From positions 1 to 64,000 of the forward strand of contig JACKBJ010000009.1 of assembly GCA_020634625.1 (NCBI GenBank): a DNA stretch of 64,000 bases. The letters run 5' to 3'. A program made the position numbers and the translations under genes. Positions 41,183 through 50,537 of this stretch are shown here, piece after piece. This DNA comes from Caldilineae bacterium (GTDB lineage: Bacteria > Chloroflexota > Anaerolineae > Epilineales > Epilineaceae). Numbering within the stretch: the first letter of the stretch is position 1; every line of letters begins with the position of its first letter. The notes beneath the pieces are model-generated. The model did no database searches and was not told where the DNA came from. It was given only the letters and a program-made list of their open reading frames with translations.

Positions 41183-43917
41183 CTGTCGAGGGTGGACGCG
41201 CCTCCACCATCGACGGCTGGCGCATCGGCGTCGACCGCGCCCTGGGCCAACGCCAGCTCGACCTCGACCTGCCCTTCGGCATAGTCGATCGTCGACCGGA
41301 AACCGCGTTCCTGGAACAGGCTCAACATGCTCGTGTTGTCGGGCGAGGTCAGCGCGTAGACGGCCTCGAGGCGCCAGGCCCTGGCCACCTCCAGACAGAG
41401 ATCGGTCAGCTGCCCGCCCAGGCCTCGACCCTGCGCCGCGTCGGCGACGAGCACCGCGAACTCGGCTCGCCGGCCGCCCGGGTCGGTGATCAGGCGTCCG
41501 ACACCGAGCAGACTGCCGTCGCCGGCCTCGGCGACGATCGCCATCTCGCGGTCGTAATCGATGAAGCAGAACCGGGTGGCCATCTCGTGGGTGGTCTGCT
41601 TGAAGAGGTAACGGAAGCGCTTGCGGATCGAATCGGGCGAGCAGGCGGCCAGGAGCGCATGCCAGCGCGGCTCGTCCTCGGGTCGGATCGGGCGCAGGAC
41701 CAGGGGCTGGCCGTCCGGGCCGCGTCCCTCGCGCACCCACTCGTCGGGATAGGGACGAATCGCCAGGTGGGCGTAGGTCGCTGTCGTCTCGGCGCCAGGG
41801 TCGACATCGAGGCGCAAGCGGGCATCCAGCGCCAGGACACCCTCGGCGCCAACCAGCAACGGGTTGATGTCGAGCTCGAGGATCTCGGGAATGTCGGCCA
41901 CCAGGTAGGACACGCGCACCAGGACGCCGATGAGACGGTCCAGATCGACCGGGGCCGAGCCTCGGTAGCCCTGGAGCAGCGGCCAGATCCGCAGCGACTC
42001 CAGCATCCGTCGCGCCAGGCGTTCGTTGAGCGGCGGCAGCCCCAGCACGCGATCGCCGAGCAGCTCGACGGCCACGCCGCCCAGGCCCACCATCAGCGCC
42101 GTGCCGAAGGTGGGATCGCGGCTGGCGCCGACGATCAGCTCGATGGCCCCTTCGAAGCGCCGCATCGGCTGCACCGTCACCCCGGCGACGCGCGCATCCG
42201 GCCGCGCCGCGCGGACCCGTGCCAGGATCCGGGCGAAGGCCGAGCGCACGGCATCCGCATCGGCCAGATCGAGGATCACACCGCCCAGATCGGACTTGTG
42301 CGCCACCTCGGCCGCGTCGAGCTTCAACACCACCGGATAGCCGACCGCCTCGGCCGCCGCCACGGCAGCCTCGGCGTCGGCCGCGGCCAGCGTGGCGGCC
42401 ACCGGGATGCCATAGGCCGCCAACACCCGCTTGGCGGGGCCCTCGCCCAGCAAGCCGCCCTCGGGCCGCTCGCGCCGCAGCAGGGCCCGCAGGGCGCGAC
42501 GATCGACGTCCAGCTCCAACGCCAGGTCACGCGGCGTCTCGAAAAGCGCTTCGCGGTTGCGGGCATAGGCCAGCATATGGGCGAAGGCGGCCACCGCCTG
42601 CTCCGGCGAGCTGTAGCAGGCGATGCCGGCTTCACCCAGTCGGCGCCGCCCCGCCGCGACCCGCGGCCCGCCCATCCAGGCCGCCAGGATCGGCTTTCGG
42701 GTCTCGGCCCGCAAGCCGCCGATGGCCGCCGCAGAGGCCTCGGGATCGGTCATCGCCTGCGGGCTCAGGATCACCAGCAAAGCATCGACGCCCGGATCGG
42801 CCAGGGCCAGCCGCGCGGCCGAGGCGAAGCGCTCGGGTGGCGCGTCCCCCAGGAGGTCGATCGGATTGGCCGGCGACCACCAATCCGGCATGGTCGCGGC
42901 CAACGCCGCCTGGCTGTCGAGGCTCAGCTCGGCCAAGGCCGCGCCATGCCGGATCAGGCTATCGGTGGCCATGACGCCCGGGCCGCCGGCATTGGTGACG
43001 ATGGCAACGCGCGGACCGGCCGGCAGGGGCTGGCGCGCCAGGATCTCAGCGCCGTCGAAGAGCGCATCGATGTCGTCGACCCGCTCGATTCCGGCGCGCT
43101 GGAAGGCCGCATCATAGACCGCCCCTGATCCGGCCAGCAGGCCCGTGTGCGAGGCCGCGGCGCGGGCGGACTCGGGGCTGCGACCGGCCTTGTAGGCGAG
43201 GATCGGCTTGTGGCGCGCGAAGGCCCGTGCGGCCGACATGAAGGCCCGTGCGTCGCGGATCGACTCGACGTACAGGATGATCGCATCGGTGTCGGGATCC
43301 CGGCCCAACCAGTCGATCGTATCGGCGAAGCCGACGTCGAGCATGTTGCCCAGCGAGGCGAAAAAGGAGAAGCCGATGCCCTCGCCACGCGCCCAATCGA
43401 GCACCGAGGTACAGAGCGCGCCCGACTGCGAAACGAAAGCCACCCGGCCCGGCGCCGGCATGTCGGCCGCGAAGCTGGCGCCCAGACTTAGCCGGGGCAC
43501 GCTGAACCCCAGGCAATTGGGTCCGAGAATGCGGAGCCTAGGCCAGCGTTCCGCCGCCGCCGTCAAGGCGTCCTGGCGCAGTCGTCCGGCGGCTCCGGCC
43601 TCGCTGAACCCGGCCGAGAGGATCACCATTCCGCCAACGCCGGCCCTGCCGCACTGGTCGACCAGGCCGGGAGCGGTGTCGGCCGGACTGCAGACGACGA
43701 CCAGGTCGGGCACCTTCGGAAGGGCGGCGACGCTGGGGAAGGCCTCGACGCTCTGAACTGACTCGTGCCGCGGATTGACCGGCTGAACCACCCCCGCGAA
43801 GCCGCCGCCGAGCAGGTTGCGCAGCACGCTGTACCCGACGCTGCCGACGCGGTTCGAGGCGCCGACCACCGCGATGCGCCGCGGTGCAAAGAGTCGGTCG
43901 AGATTGTGCTGGCTCAT
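41179..43917 (-). CDS. Acyl-CoA synthetase (NDP-forming) fused to GNAT acetyltransferase
   Basis: 912 residues of the Pat/YfiQ-like architecture. A CoA-binding domain (~5-130, 'RRIAVVGASNRVGSVGYSVL') comes first. A succinyl-CoA-ligase-like domain with the phosphorylated H257 (ASHTGLLAGSG) follows. An ATP-grasp subdomain (~480-705, 'GYPVVLKLDAAEVAHKSDLG') and a GNAT domain (~735-890, 'LVADAAQGRGLGGQLTDL') complete it. The His is kept, so synthetase activity is possible; in Pat enzymes the synthetase part is inactive and the GNAT part acetylates protein lysines, often on acetyl-CoA synthetase. Which applies here is open. It begins 19 bases after the transglycosylase gene. Confidence 0.9.
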   Translation of the reverse strand: MSQHNLDRLFAPRRIAVVGASNRVGSVGYSVLRNLLGGGFAGVVQPVNPRHESVQSVEAFPSVAALPKVPDLVVVCSPADTAPGLVDQCGRAGVGGMVILSAGFSEAGAAGRLRQDALTAAAERWPRLRILGPNCLGFSVPRLSLGASFAADMPAPGRVAFVSQSGALCTSVLDWARGEGIGFSFFASLGNMLDVGFADTIDWLGRDPDTDAIILYVESIRDARAFMSAARAFARHKPILAYKAGRSPESARAAASHTGLLAGSGAVYDAAFQRAGIERVDDIDALFDGAEILARQPLPAGPRVAIVTNAGGPGVMATDSLIRHGAALAELSLDSQAALAATMPDWWSPANPIDLLGDAPPERFASAARLALADPGVDALLVILSPQAMTDPEASAAAIGGLRAETRKPILAAWMGGPRVAAGRRRLGEAGIACYSSPEQAVAAFAHMLAYARNREALFETPRDLALELDVDRRALRALLRRERPEGGLLGEGPAKRVLAAYGIPVAATLAAADAEAAVAAAEAVGYPVVLKLDAAEVAHKSDLGGVILDLADADAVRSAFARILARVRAARPDARVAGVTVQPMRRFEGAIELIVGASRDPTFGTALMVGLGGVAVELLGDRVLGLPPLNERLARRMLESLRIWPLLQGYRGSAPVDLDRLIGVLVRVSYLVADIPEILELDINPLLVGAEGVLALDARLRLDVDPGAETTATYAHLAIRPYPDEWVREGRGPDGQPLVLRPIRPEDEPRWHALLAACSPDSIRKRFRYLFKQTTHEMATRFCFIDYDREMAIVAEAGDGSLLGVGRLITDPGGRRAEFAVLVADAAQGRGLGGQLTDLCLEVARAWRLEAVYALTSPDNTSMLSLFQERGFRSTIDYAEGQVEVELALAQGAVDADAPAVDGGGASTLDS

Positions 43918-43936
43918 GGCTCACCCCGGTGCTCGC

Positions 43937-44590
43937 TCAGCGCAGCTCCGTCTCGCGCGCCGCGGCGACCAGACCGGCGCCGTAGCGCGCCAGCCAGTCC
44001 TCGTACACCGGCGAATGCTGCAGCCAGCGCTCGCGCCACATGCCGTCCACGTAGTGCCGTGCCCGGGCCGACTCATCCGGCAGCGAAGCGCCCGCCTGCC
44101 AGGCCAGCACGACGCCGGGCCCGCCGTTGTAGGCGGCCGAGACCAGACCGGGCGCGCCAAAGGCCTCGCGCTGACGCGCCAGGTACCAGGCGCCGAGCTG
44201 GATGTTGGTCTCGGGCGCCCAGAGGTCGTGCCCGGAGAGGCCCAGCGCGCCGGCGATCTCCGCGCCGGTGGCCGGCATCACCTGCATCAGGCCGACGGCG
44301 CCGACCGGGCTCAACGCATGCGGGTTGCCGCCCGACTCGATCAGCATCTGGATCGCGATCAAGGTCGGGCTCAAGCCCTCGGCGAGCGCCGCCCGTCGGA
44401 TCGGCCCCTCCCAACGCTGCACGGTTTCCGGCATCCAGACCGGGAGCGCCGCATCGGGATCGTCCAGGCTGGCGGCTGGATCGAGCGCGGTCACGAGCAA
44501 CCCGATGACCAGGCCGAGGAGGATCCAGCGCGCGGCCCTGCCGGCCGGTGCGGCAGCGCTTCGAGGCGCCTGGGCTTCGGGAGATCGCAT
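43937..44590 (-). CDS. Lytic transglycosylase (SLT domain)
   Basis: 217 residues. One N-terminal membrane segment (~22-42) precedes an SLT/goose-lysozyme-like domain (~65-190). The catalytic Glu is in 'MLIESGGNPHALSPVGAVGL', followed by 'MQVMPATG' and 'AAYNGGPG'. It cleaves peptidoglycan glycan strands with anhydro-sugar formation, on the outer face of the membrane. Retention of such an enzyme implies a peptidoglycan wall. The next gene follows after 19 bases. Confidence 0.9.
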   Translation of the reverse strand: MRSPEAQAPRSAAAPAGRAARWILLGLVIGLLVTALDPAASLDDPDAALPVWMPETVQRWEGPIRRAALAEGLSPTLIAIQMLIESGGNPHALSPVGAVGLMQVMPATGAEIAGALGLSGHDLWAPETNIQLGAWYLARQREAFGAPGLVSAAYNGGPGVVLAWQAGASLPDESARARHYVDGMWRERWLQHSPVYEDWLARYGAGLVAAARETELR

Positions 44591-44758
44591 GGTTCAATGG
44601 TGCGGCCGCGCGCGCGGCCTGCCAAGCGCGACCGCGCGGAGGGCCCGTCGTCGGGCACCTCCGCGCGGCGCACCAAGGAGGAAGGAAGCCAACCACCTGC
44701 GCGGGCGGCTCGGGCGCCAGCGTCGGCGTCAGACGCCACCAGCCAGGCCGAAGGCACG

Positions 44759-45895
44759 TTATTCGAGCACGTGAATGTCCTTCTCGGCGCAGATCCGCTT
44801 GAGCTCGTCCGGCCAGACCGTCACGCTGACCTCGCCCAGATGGGCCTTGCGCAGGAGCAGCATGTAGGTGCGCGACTGGCCGATTCCGCCCCCGATCGAG
44901 AGCGGGATCTCGTCCTTGAGAATCGCCTGATGGTAGGGCAAGGCCAGGTCCGACTCGAGTCCGGCCATCTCCATCTGCGCCCGCAGGGTCTCCTTCGTGA
45001 CCCGGATGCCCATCGAGCTCAGCTCGTGGCGACGGCCCGTGACCGGGTTCCAGACCAGGATGTCGCCGTTCAGGCCGTGGGTGGGCTTGCCGGTCGCGGC
45101 CGATGTGTCGGTGATCCAGTCATCGTAGTCGGCGGCGCGCATCTCGTGCGGCAGGCCGTCGGCCAAGGGGTAGCCGATGCCGACGATGAAGACCGCCGGA
45201 TGGTCCTGCAGGATCCGGGTCTCGCGCTGCTTGCGCGGCAGGTCCGGATACATCTCGAGGATCTCCTCGGCATGGACGAAGTGAAGCTCCTCGGGCAGGC
45301 TCGGGTAGCGCGGGTCGGCGAGCTGCGGATACAGCGCCTGGACGTGACGCTCGGCGCCGGTGAGCACCCGCCAGATGCCGCGCACGCTGGCCTTCAGAAA
45401 GTCCAGGTTGCGGTCCGCCGCGGTGATCGCCTTCTCCCAGTCCCACTGGTCGACGTAGGCGCTGTGGTCATGGTCCAGGAAGTAGTCCTTGCGCACGGCG
45501 CGCATGTCGGTGTTGAGGCCCTCGCCGGCTTCGAAGCCGAACTGGCGCAGCGCCACCCGCTTCCATTTGGTGGCCGCCTGAACGATCTGCGCATGGATCG
45601 GCTCGTCCAGGCCCAGGCCGGCCGGGAACTCGACCGGCGTGCGCGAGCCATCGCGGTCGAGCATGTCGTTCACACCGCTCTCGCGCGAGACGATCAAGGG
45701 AACCTGCACCAACATCAGGTTCAGCTCGCGCGCCAGGCCATCCTCGATGTAGCGCTTGGCTTCGTAGAGCGCATGCATGGTCTGGCGCGGCGTCAGGATC
45801 GAGCGGTAGCCGCTCGGCAGGACCTTGGCGACCTCGGCATAGGTCGAGACGCCGGGCCCGGCCAGGTCGGCGCGCTTGTCGGCCATCGTCGTCAT
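44759..45895 (-). CDS. asnA: Aspartate-ammonia ligase
   Basis: 378 residues; GAGGAGG precedes the ATG at 45895. AsnA makes asparagine from aspartate, ammonia and ATP with a class II aminoacyl-tRNA-synthetase-like fold. Characteristic blocks are 'LNLMLVQVPLIVSRESGVND', 'VEFPAGLGLDEPIHAQIVQA', 'QWDWEKAI', 'HELSSMGIRV' and the closing 'GGGIGQSRTYMLLLRKAHLGE'. It is about 45 residues longer than the E. coli enzyme (330). It is transcribed away from the yejABEF peptide importer, sharing a palindromic operator. Confidence 0.93.
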   Translation of the reverse strand: MTTMADKRADLAGPGVSTYAEVAKVLPSGYRSILTPRQTMHALYEAKRYIEDGLARELNLMLVQVPLIVSRESGVNDMLDRDGSRTPVEFPAGLGLDEPIHAQIVQAATKWKRVALRQFGFEAGEGLNTDMRAVRKDYFLDHDHSAYVDQWDWEKAITAADRNLDFLKASVRGIWRVLTGAERHVQALYPQLADPRYPSLPEELHFVHAEEILEMYPDLPRKQRETRILQDHPAVFIVGIGYPLADGLPHEMRAADYDDWITDTSAATGKPTHGLNGDILVWNPVTGRRHELSSMGIRVTKETLRAQMEMAGLESDLALPYHQAILKDEIPLSIGGGIGQSRTYMLLLRKAHLGEVSVTVWPDELKRICAEKDIHVLE

Positions 45896-45965
45896 GGCGG
45901 GGTTCCTCCTCGGTGGGAACGGCTGAAGCGTGGAATCGCGGGTGGGGTCCTCATCCCCGTTCGCC

Positions 45966-45994
45966 AGCATAGTCCGAGGCCCGGCCGCGGCCAA
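45966..45994 (-). promoter_or_regulatory. Predicted promoter of asnA
   Basis: On the minus strand TTGGCC (45994-45989), 17 bases, TATGCT (45971-45966). Predicted start near 45959, leader about 64 bases. Operator site B lies 21 bases upstream of the -35 box. Confidence 0.5.
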
Positions 45995-46015
45995 TGGCCG
46001 GCGAGTCAGGTTTCA

Positions 46016-46033
46016 CCTGGTCACCTGACCAGG
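46016..46033. promoter_or_regulatory. Palindromic operator, site B
   Basis: CCTGGTCA-CC-TGACCAGG has perfect 8-bp arms. It lies almost midway between the divergent asnA and yejA promoters, 21 and 24 bases from their -35 boxes, as expected for one activator site serving both genes. Confidence 0.65.
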
Positions 46034-46057
46034 ATCATCCCCCCGATCGCGGCCGGT

Positions 46058-46087
46058 TTGACGCGGCCGTGTGGGCAGGCCTACCAT
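46058..46087 (+). promoter_or_regulatory. Predicted promoter of yejABEF
   Basis: TTGACG at 46058-46063, an 18-base spacer, TACCAT at 46082-46087. Predicted start near 46094; the leader to the ATG at 46122 is about 28 bases and includes AGGAGAGG. Confidence 0.5.
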
Positions 46088-46121
46088 CGCCCCACGCTTC
46101 GCATCAACCCAGGAGAGGGTC

Positions 46122-48248
46122 ATGGTGACCGATTCCCGCCGTATCACTTTCGGGCGGCCGATGCTGCTCGCCGCGCTGCTCACGACGCTGTGCGGGGGCC
46201 TGGCCGGCGCGCCGCGGGCTCTGGCCCAGGCGGACGCCGTGCCCGCGCATGGCATCGCCATGCACGGCGAGCCCAAGTACGGACCCGACTTCGAACACTT
46301 CGACTACGTGAACCCGGACGCGCCCAAGGGCGGCGCGATCACCATCCGCGCCATCGGCACCTTCAACACCTTCAACCCGTACATCCTGGAGGGCGACAGC
46401 TACTACACCTCCTGGGGCGGCGACGACCGGTTCTACGAGACCCTGTTGACGTCTTCCGACGACGAGGCCTTCAGCGAGTACTGCCTGCTCTGCGAGACGG
46501 TCGAGACACCGGCGGATCGGAGCTACGTGCAGTTCGTGCTGCGCGAGAACGCCGCGTGGAGCGACGGCACGCCGGTGACGGCCGAGGACGTGATCTTCAG
46601 CTACGAGACGCTGCTGGCCAAGGGTCACCCCTTCTACCAGGACTATTGGGGCAGCATCGTGTCGGCCACCAAGGTCGGTGATCGCGGCGTCCGCTTCGAC
46701 TTCGAGGAGGCCGAGGAGCAGAACCGAGAGCTGCCCTTGATCGCCGGCCAGATGCCGATCTTCCAGCAGGCCTGGTGGGCCGGCCGCGAGTTCGACGTCC
46801 CGACGCTGGACGTGCCGGTCAGCTCGGGCCCCTACCGGATCGTCGACGTCGAGCCGGGGGTGAGCTTCACCTTCGAGCGCAACCCCGACTACTGGGGCAA
46901 GGACCTGCCGGTCAACGTCGGCCGCTACAACTACGACCGGATCACGGTCGACTACTACCGTGACACGACGGTGGCGCTGGAAGCCTTCAAGGCCGGCGAG
47001 TACGACGTTCAGTTCGAGAACAACTCCAAGAACTGGGCCACCGCCTACGATTTCCCGGCCGTCAGCTCCGGCCAGGTGACGCTGGCCAACATCCCCGACC
47101 AGGCCGTCAACGGCATGCAGGGCTTCTTCTTCAACCTGCGCCGGCCGCTCTTCGCCGACCGCGAGGTCCGCAAGGCGCTCGGTTACGCCTTCGACTTCGA
47201 GTGGAGCAACAAGAACCTGTTCTACGACCAGTACACCCGCACCAAGAGCTACTGGGACAACAGCGAGCTCGCCTACCCGGGCGGCGCGCCGACCGGCAAG
47301 GTGGCCGAGTACCTCGAGCCCTGGCGCGACCAGCTGCCCGCCGAGGTCTATGGCGACGAGAGCTACGAGCCGCCATCGACCGGCGGCACCGAAGACGGCC
47401 TGCGCGAGAACCTGGCGACGGCGCTGTCCATCCTCGAAGGCGCGGGGTGGACGGTCAACGACGCGGGCGTGCTGGTCAACGCGGCGGGCGAGGCCTTCAC
47501 CTTCGAGATCCTGCTCGACGACCAGAGCTGGGAGCGCATCGCCCAGCCTTTCATCGACAACCTCGAGCGCCTGGGCATCGACGCCTCGATGCGGACGGTC
47601 GACCCCTCGCAATGGCAGGAGCGGGCCGATCAGTTCGACATCGACATGATCGTCTACAACCGCGGCATGTCGGCCTCGCCGGGCAACGAGCAGCGCAACT
47701 ACTGGACCTGTGACTCGTCCAAGACCCCGGGTAGCCAGAACTACTGGGGCCTGTGCAACGAGGCGATCGATCAGCTGGTCGAGAACGTCGTTCAGGCCTC
47801 CGACCGGGTCGACCTGGTGGCGGCCACCCAGGCCCTCGACCGTGCCCTGCAGTGGGAGTATCTGACAGTGCCGCACTGGCACATCCGCTCGACCCGCGTC
47901 GCCTACTGGAACGTGATCGACCGGCCCGAGCGCTCGCCCTCCAACGGCCCCGACTTCGACAGCTGGTGGTACAAGGACGAAGCGGCCGACGCCATTCGCG
48001 CCGCGCAGGCCGAGCTCGAGTTCGTCGACCCGGGCACCGCCGAGGCCGAGGCGGCCGCCGCCGAGGCGACGCCCGAGACGGGGGCCGAGGAAGCCGCTAC
48101 GGACACGACGGACGACGCGGCAGCCGAGACCGAAGCGGAGACCGAGACCGAGTCGAGCGGCGGCGTGCCGGGCGGCCCGATCGGCATCGCCCTGGCCTTG
48201 ATCCTGGCGCTCGGCGCGATCTTCGCCCTGACGCGCAAGCGCGACTGA
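46122..48248 (+). CDS. yejA: YejA-type peptide ABC transporter, substrate-binding protein
   Basis: 708 residues. The signal peptide ends near ALAQA (no lipobox). The mature start 'AHGIAMHGEPKYGPDFEHFDYVNPDAPKGG' region carries the YejA family hallmark 'HFDYVNPDAPKGG', followed by an SBP_bac_5 domain to ~residue 640. YejA proteins bind oligopeptides and microcin C-like molecules. Unusually, an acidic Ala/Glu/Thr linker (~625-680) leads to a C-terminal membrane helix (~682-703) and a TRKRD tail. The binder is thus tethered by its C-terminus instead of a lipid. It is the first gene of a four-gene operon. Confidence 0.9.
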   Translation: MVTDSRRITFGRPMLLAALLTTLCGGLAGAPRALAQADAVPAHGIAMHGEPKYGPDFEHFDYVNPDAPKGGAITIRAIGTFNTFNPYILEGDSYYTSWGGDDRFYETLLTSSDDEAFSEYCLLCETVETPADRSYVQFVLRENAAWSDGTPVTAEDVIFSYETLLAKGHPFYQDYWGSIVSATKVGDRGVRFDFEEAEEQNRELPLIAGQMPIFQQAWWAGREFDVPTLDVPVSSGPYRIVDVEPGVSFTFERNPDYWGKDLPVNVGRYNYDRITVDYYRDTTVALEAFKAGEYDVQFENNSKNWATAYDFPAVSSGQVTLANIPDQAVNGMQGFFFNLRRPLFADREVRKALGYAFDFEWSNKNLFYDQYTRTKSYWDNSELAYPGGAPTGKVAEYLEPWRDQLPAEVYGDESYEPPSTGGTEDGLRENLATALSILEGAGWTVNDAGVLVNAAGEAFTFEILLDDQSWERIAQPFIDNLERLGIDASMRTVDPSQWQERADQFDIDMIVYNRGMSASPGNEQRNYWTCDSSKTPGSQNYWGLCNEAIDQLVENVVQASDRVDLVAATQALDRALQWEYLTVPHWHIRSTRVAYWNVIDRPERSPSNGPDFDSWWYKDEAADAIRAAQAELEFVDPGTAEAEAAAAEATPETGAEEAATDTTDDAAAETEAETETESSGGVPGGPIGIALALILALGAIFALTRKRD

Positions 48249-48336
48249 TCGGTCGGCACGGGGCGGGCGGCCTCGGGCCGCTCGCCCAATGCCGCGCCGC
48301 CTCGTCGACCGCGCGCCTCGCACCGGAGACCCGATC

Positions 48337-49440
48337 GTGACCGCCTACATCGTCCGCCGACTGCTGTTCATGGTGCCGACCCTGCTGGCGATCATGCTGG
48401 TCAACTTTGCCATCGTTCAGCTGGCGCCCGGCGGTCCGGTCGAGCAGACCATCGCCGAGATCCGCGGTCAAGGCAGCGGGGCGGCCGACCGCGTCTCGGG
48501 CAGCGGCGGCGGCAACGAAGCCGGGCCTCGCGGCGGCAACGCCTCGCAGACCAACAGCCGCTACCGAGGCGCCCAAGGGCTCGACCCCAAGATCATCGCC
48601 GAGATCGAGCGGCGCTACGGCTTCGACAAGCCGGCGCACGAGCGGTTCGTGACCATGCTCCGGCAGTACCTGGTCTTCGACTTCGGCGACAGCTTCTTCA
48701 AGGGCGAGCCGGTCTCGCGGCTGATCGCCAAACGCCTGCCGGTCTCGATCTCGCTCGGCCTGTGGACCACGCTGCTCACCTACCTGATCTCGATCCCGCT
48801 GGGCATCGCGAAGGCCGTGCGCGACGGATCGCGCTTCGACTTCGCCAGCAGCGCCGTCATCATCTCGCTGTATGCCATCCCCGGCTTTCTCTTCGCCGTG
48901 CTGCTGATCATCCTCTTCGCCGGCGGTCAGTACTGGAACCTGTTTCCCTTACGCGGCCTGGTCTCCTCGGGCTGGGGCCAGATGCCCTGGCCCGACCGCA
49001 TCCTCGACTACCTGTGGCATATCACCCTGCCGGTGACGGCCATGGTCATCGGCGACTTCGCGGGCCTGACCATGTTGACCAAGAACTCCTTCCTGGACGA
49101 GATCAACAAGGATTATGTCAAAACAGCGCGGAGCAAGGGGCTCAGCGAGCGAGCGGTGCTCTACGGGCACGTGTTCCGCAACGCGATGCTCATCGTGATC
49201 GCCGGCTTCCCGGCTGCCTTCGTGCGCATCTTCTTCACCGGCGCGCTGTTGATCGAGGTGATCTTCTCGATCGAGGGCCTGGGCCTGCTGGGCTTCGAGG
49301 CCATCGTCAACCGCGACTATCCGATCGTCTTCGCCACGCTGTACATCTTCAGCCTGCTGGGCCTGGTGCTGCAGCTGATCACCGACGTCACCTACGTGCT
49401 GGTCGATCCACGGATCGACTTCGAGAGCCGCGGAACATGA
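48337..49440 (+). CDS. yejB: YejB-type ABC transporter permease
   Basis: 367 residues from GTG 48337 (GGAG upstream). Six membrane segments carry the binding-protein-dependent transport domain. After the first helix ('YIVRRLLFMVPTLLAIMLVN') comes the ~50-residue Gly/Ser/Asn-rich insertion and 'EIERRYGFDKP' seen in YejB. The EAA loop is 'DYVKTARSKGLSERAVLYGH'. It pairs with YejE to form the membrane channel. Its stop overlaps the yejE start (ATGA). Confidence 0.92.
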   Translation: MTAYIVRRLLFMVPTLLAIMLVNFAIVQLAPGGPVEQTIAEIRGQGSGAADRVSGSGGGNEAGPRGGNASQTNSRYRGAQGLDPKIIAEIERRYGFDKPAHERFVTMLRQYLVFDFGDSFFKGEPVSRLIAKRLPVSISLGLWTTLLTYLISIPLGIAKAVRDGSRFDFASSAVIISLYAIPGFLFAVLLIILFAGGQYWNLFPLRGLVSSGWGQMPWPDRILDYLWHITLPVTAMVIGDFAGLTMLTKNSFLDEINKDYVKTARSKGLSERAVLYGHVFRNAMLIVIAGFPAAFVRIFFTGALLIEVIFSIEGLGLLGFEAIVNRDYPIVFATLYIFSLLGLVLQLITDVTYVLVDPRIDFESRGT

Positions 49441-50537
49441 GCTTGCGACGCCGTCGCGCCACGCCCGCCGAGGGCCCGAAGCGTCCGCGCTTCCTGTTCT
49501 GGGAGGTCTCGCCGCTGACGCGGCGGCGCATCGACCAGTTCCGCCAGAACCGGCGTGGATTCTGGTCGCTGATGATCTTCGTCGGCATCTTCGCCGGCAC
49601 CTGGCTGGCCGAAGGCTTCGCCAACGACAAGCCGCTGCTGATCGAGCTGGGGGGGCAGCGCTACTACCCGATTCTGGAACGCTACAGCGAACGCGACTTC
49701 GGCGGCGTCTTTCCGACCCAGCCCGACTACCGCGAGCGCTACTTCGCCCAGCTGATCGACGAACAGGGCGGCCGGATGATCTGGCCGCCGATCCGCTTCC
49801 ACCACTCGACCATCGACAAGCTGCTGCCGCCCGGCGTCTCGGCACCGGCGCCGCCCAGCCGGCAGCACTGGCTGGGCACCGACGAGGCGGCCCGCGACGT
49901 GGTGGCGCGCCTGATCTACGGCATTCGCGAGTCGATCGTCTTCGCCCTGGTGCTGACCCTGTCGAGCTCGGTGATCGGCATCGCCGCCGGCGCGGTGCAA
50001 GGCTACTACGGCGGCTGGGTCGACCTGCTCTTCCAGCGCCTGATCGAGGTCTGGGGCGCGATCCCCTTCCTCTACGTCGTCATCATCATCTCGAGCCTGG
50101 TCGTGCCCAACCTGCTGTGGCTCATCGTGATCCTGCTGTTCTTCACCTGGACCTCGCTGGTCGGGCTGGTGCGGGCCGAGTTCCTGCGCGTGCGCAACTT
50201 CGAGTACGTCAAAGCGGCCCGCGCGCTGGGCGTGCGCGACCGGGTGATCATCGTTCGCCACGTGCTGCCGAATGCGATGGTCTCGACCATCACCTTCCTG
50301 CCCTTCATCATGAGCGGCGCGGTGGTTTCGCTGACCTCGCTGGACTTCCTGGGCTACGGCCTCTCGCCCGAGGACTATGCCCGGCTCGGTGAGCTGCTGA
50401 ATCAGGGCAAGAACAACACCCAGGCGCCCTGGCTGGCTTTCAGCTCCTTCTTCACCATCGCGTTCATGCTGACGCTGCTGGTCTTCGTCGGCGAGGCCGT
50501 CCGCGACGCCTTCGACCCCCGGAAGACGCTGGTATGA
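49437..50537 (+). CDS. yejE: YejE-type ABC transporter permease
   Basis: 366 residues. It begins with the YejE pattern 'SPLTRRRIDQFRQNRRGFWS', one early helix, then a ~90-residue outside loop containing 'YFAQLIDEQGGRMIWPPIRF' and 'HWLGTDEAARDVVARLIYG'. The permease domain follows with the EAA loop 'EYVKAARALGVRDRVIIVRH'. Start and stop codons overlap those of yejB and yejF, so translation is coupled throughout. Confidence 0.93.
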   Translation: MSLRRRRATPAEGPKRPRFLFWEVSPLTRRRIDQFRQNRRGFWSLMIFVGIFAGTWLAEGFANDKPLLIELGGQRYYPILERYSERDFGGVFPTQPDYRERYFAQLIDEQGGRMIWPPIRFHHSTIDKLLPPGVSAPAPPSRQHWLGTDEAARDVVARLIYGIRESIVFALVLTLSSSVIGIAAGAVQGYYGGWVDLLFQRLIEVWGAIPFLYVVIIISSLVVPNLLWLIVILLFFTWTSLVGLVRAEFLRVRNFEYVKAARALGVRDRVIIVRHVLPNAMVSTITFLPFIMSGAVVSLTSLDFLGYGLSPEDYARLGELLNQGKNNTQAPWLAFSSFFTIAFMLTLLVFVGEAVRDAFDPRKTLV

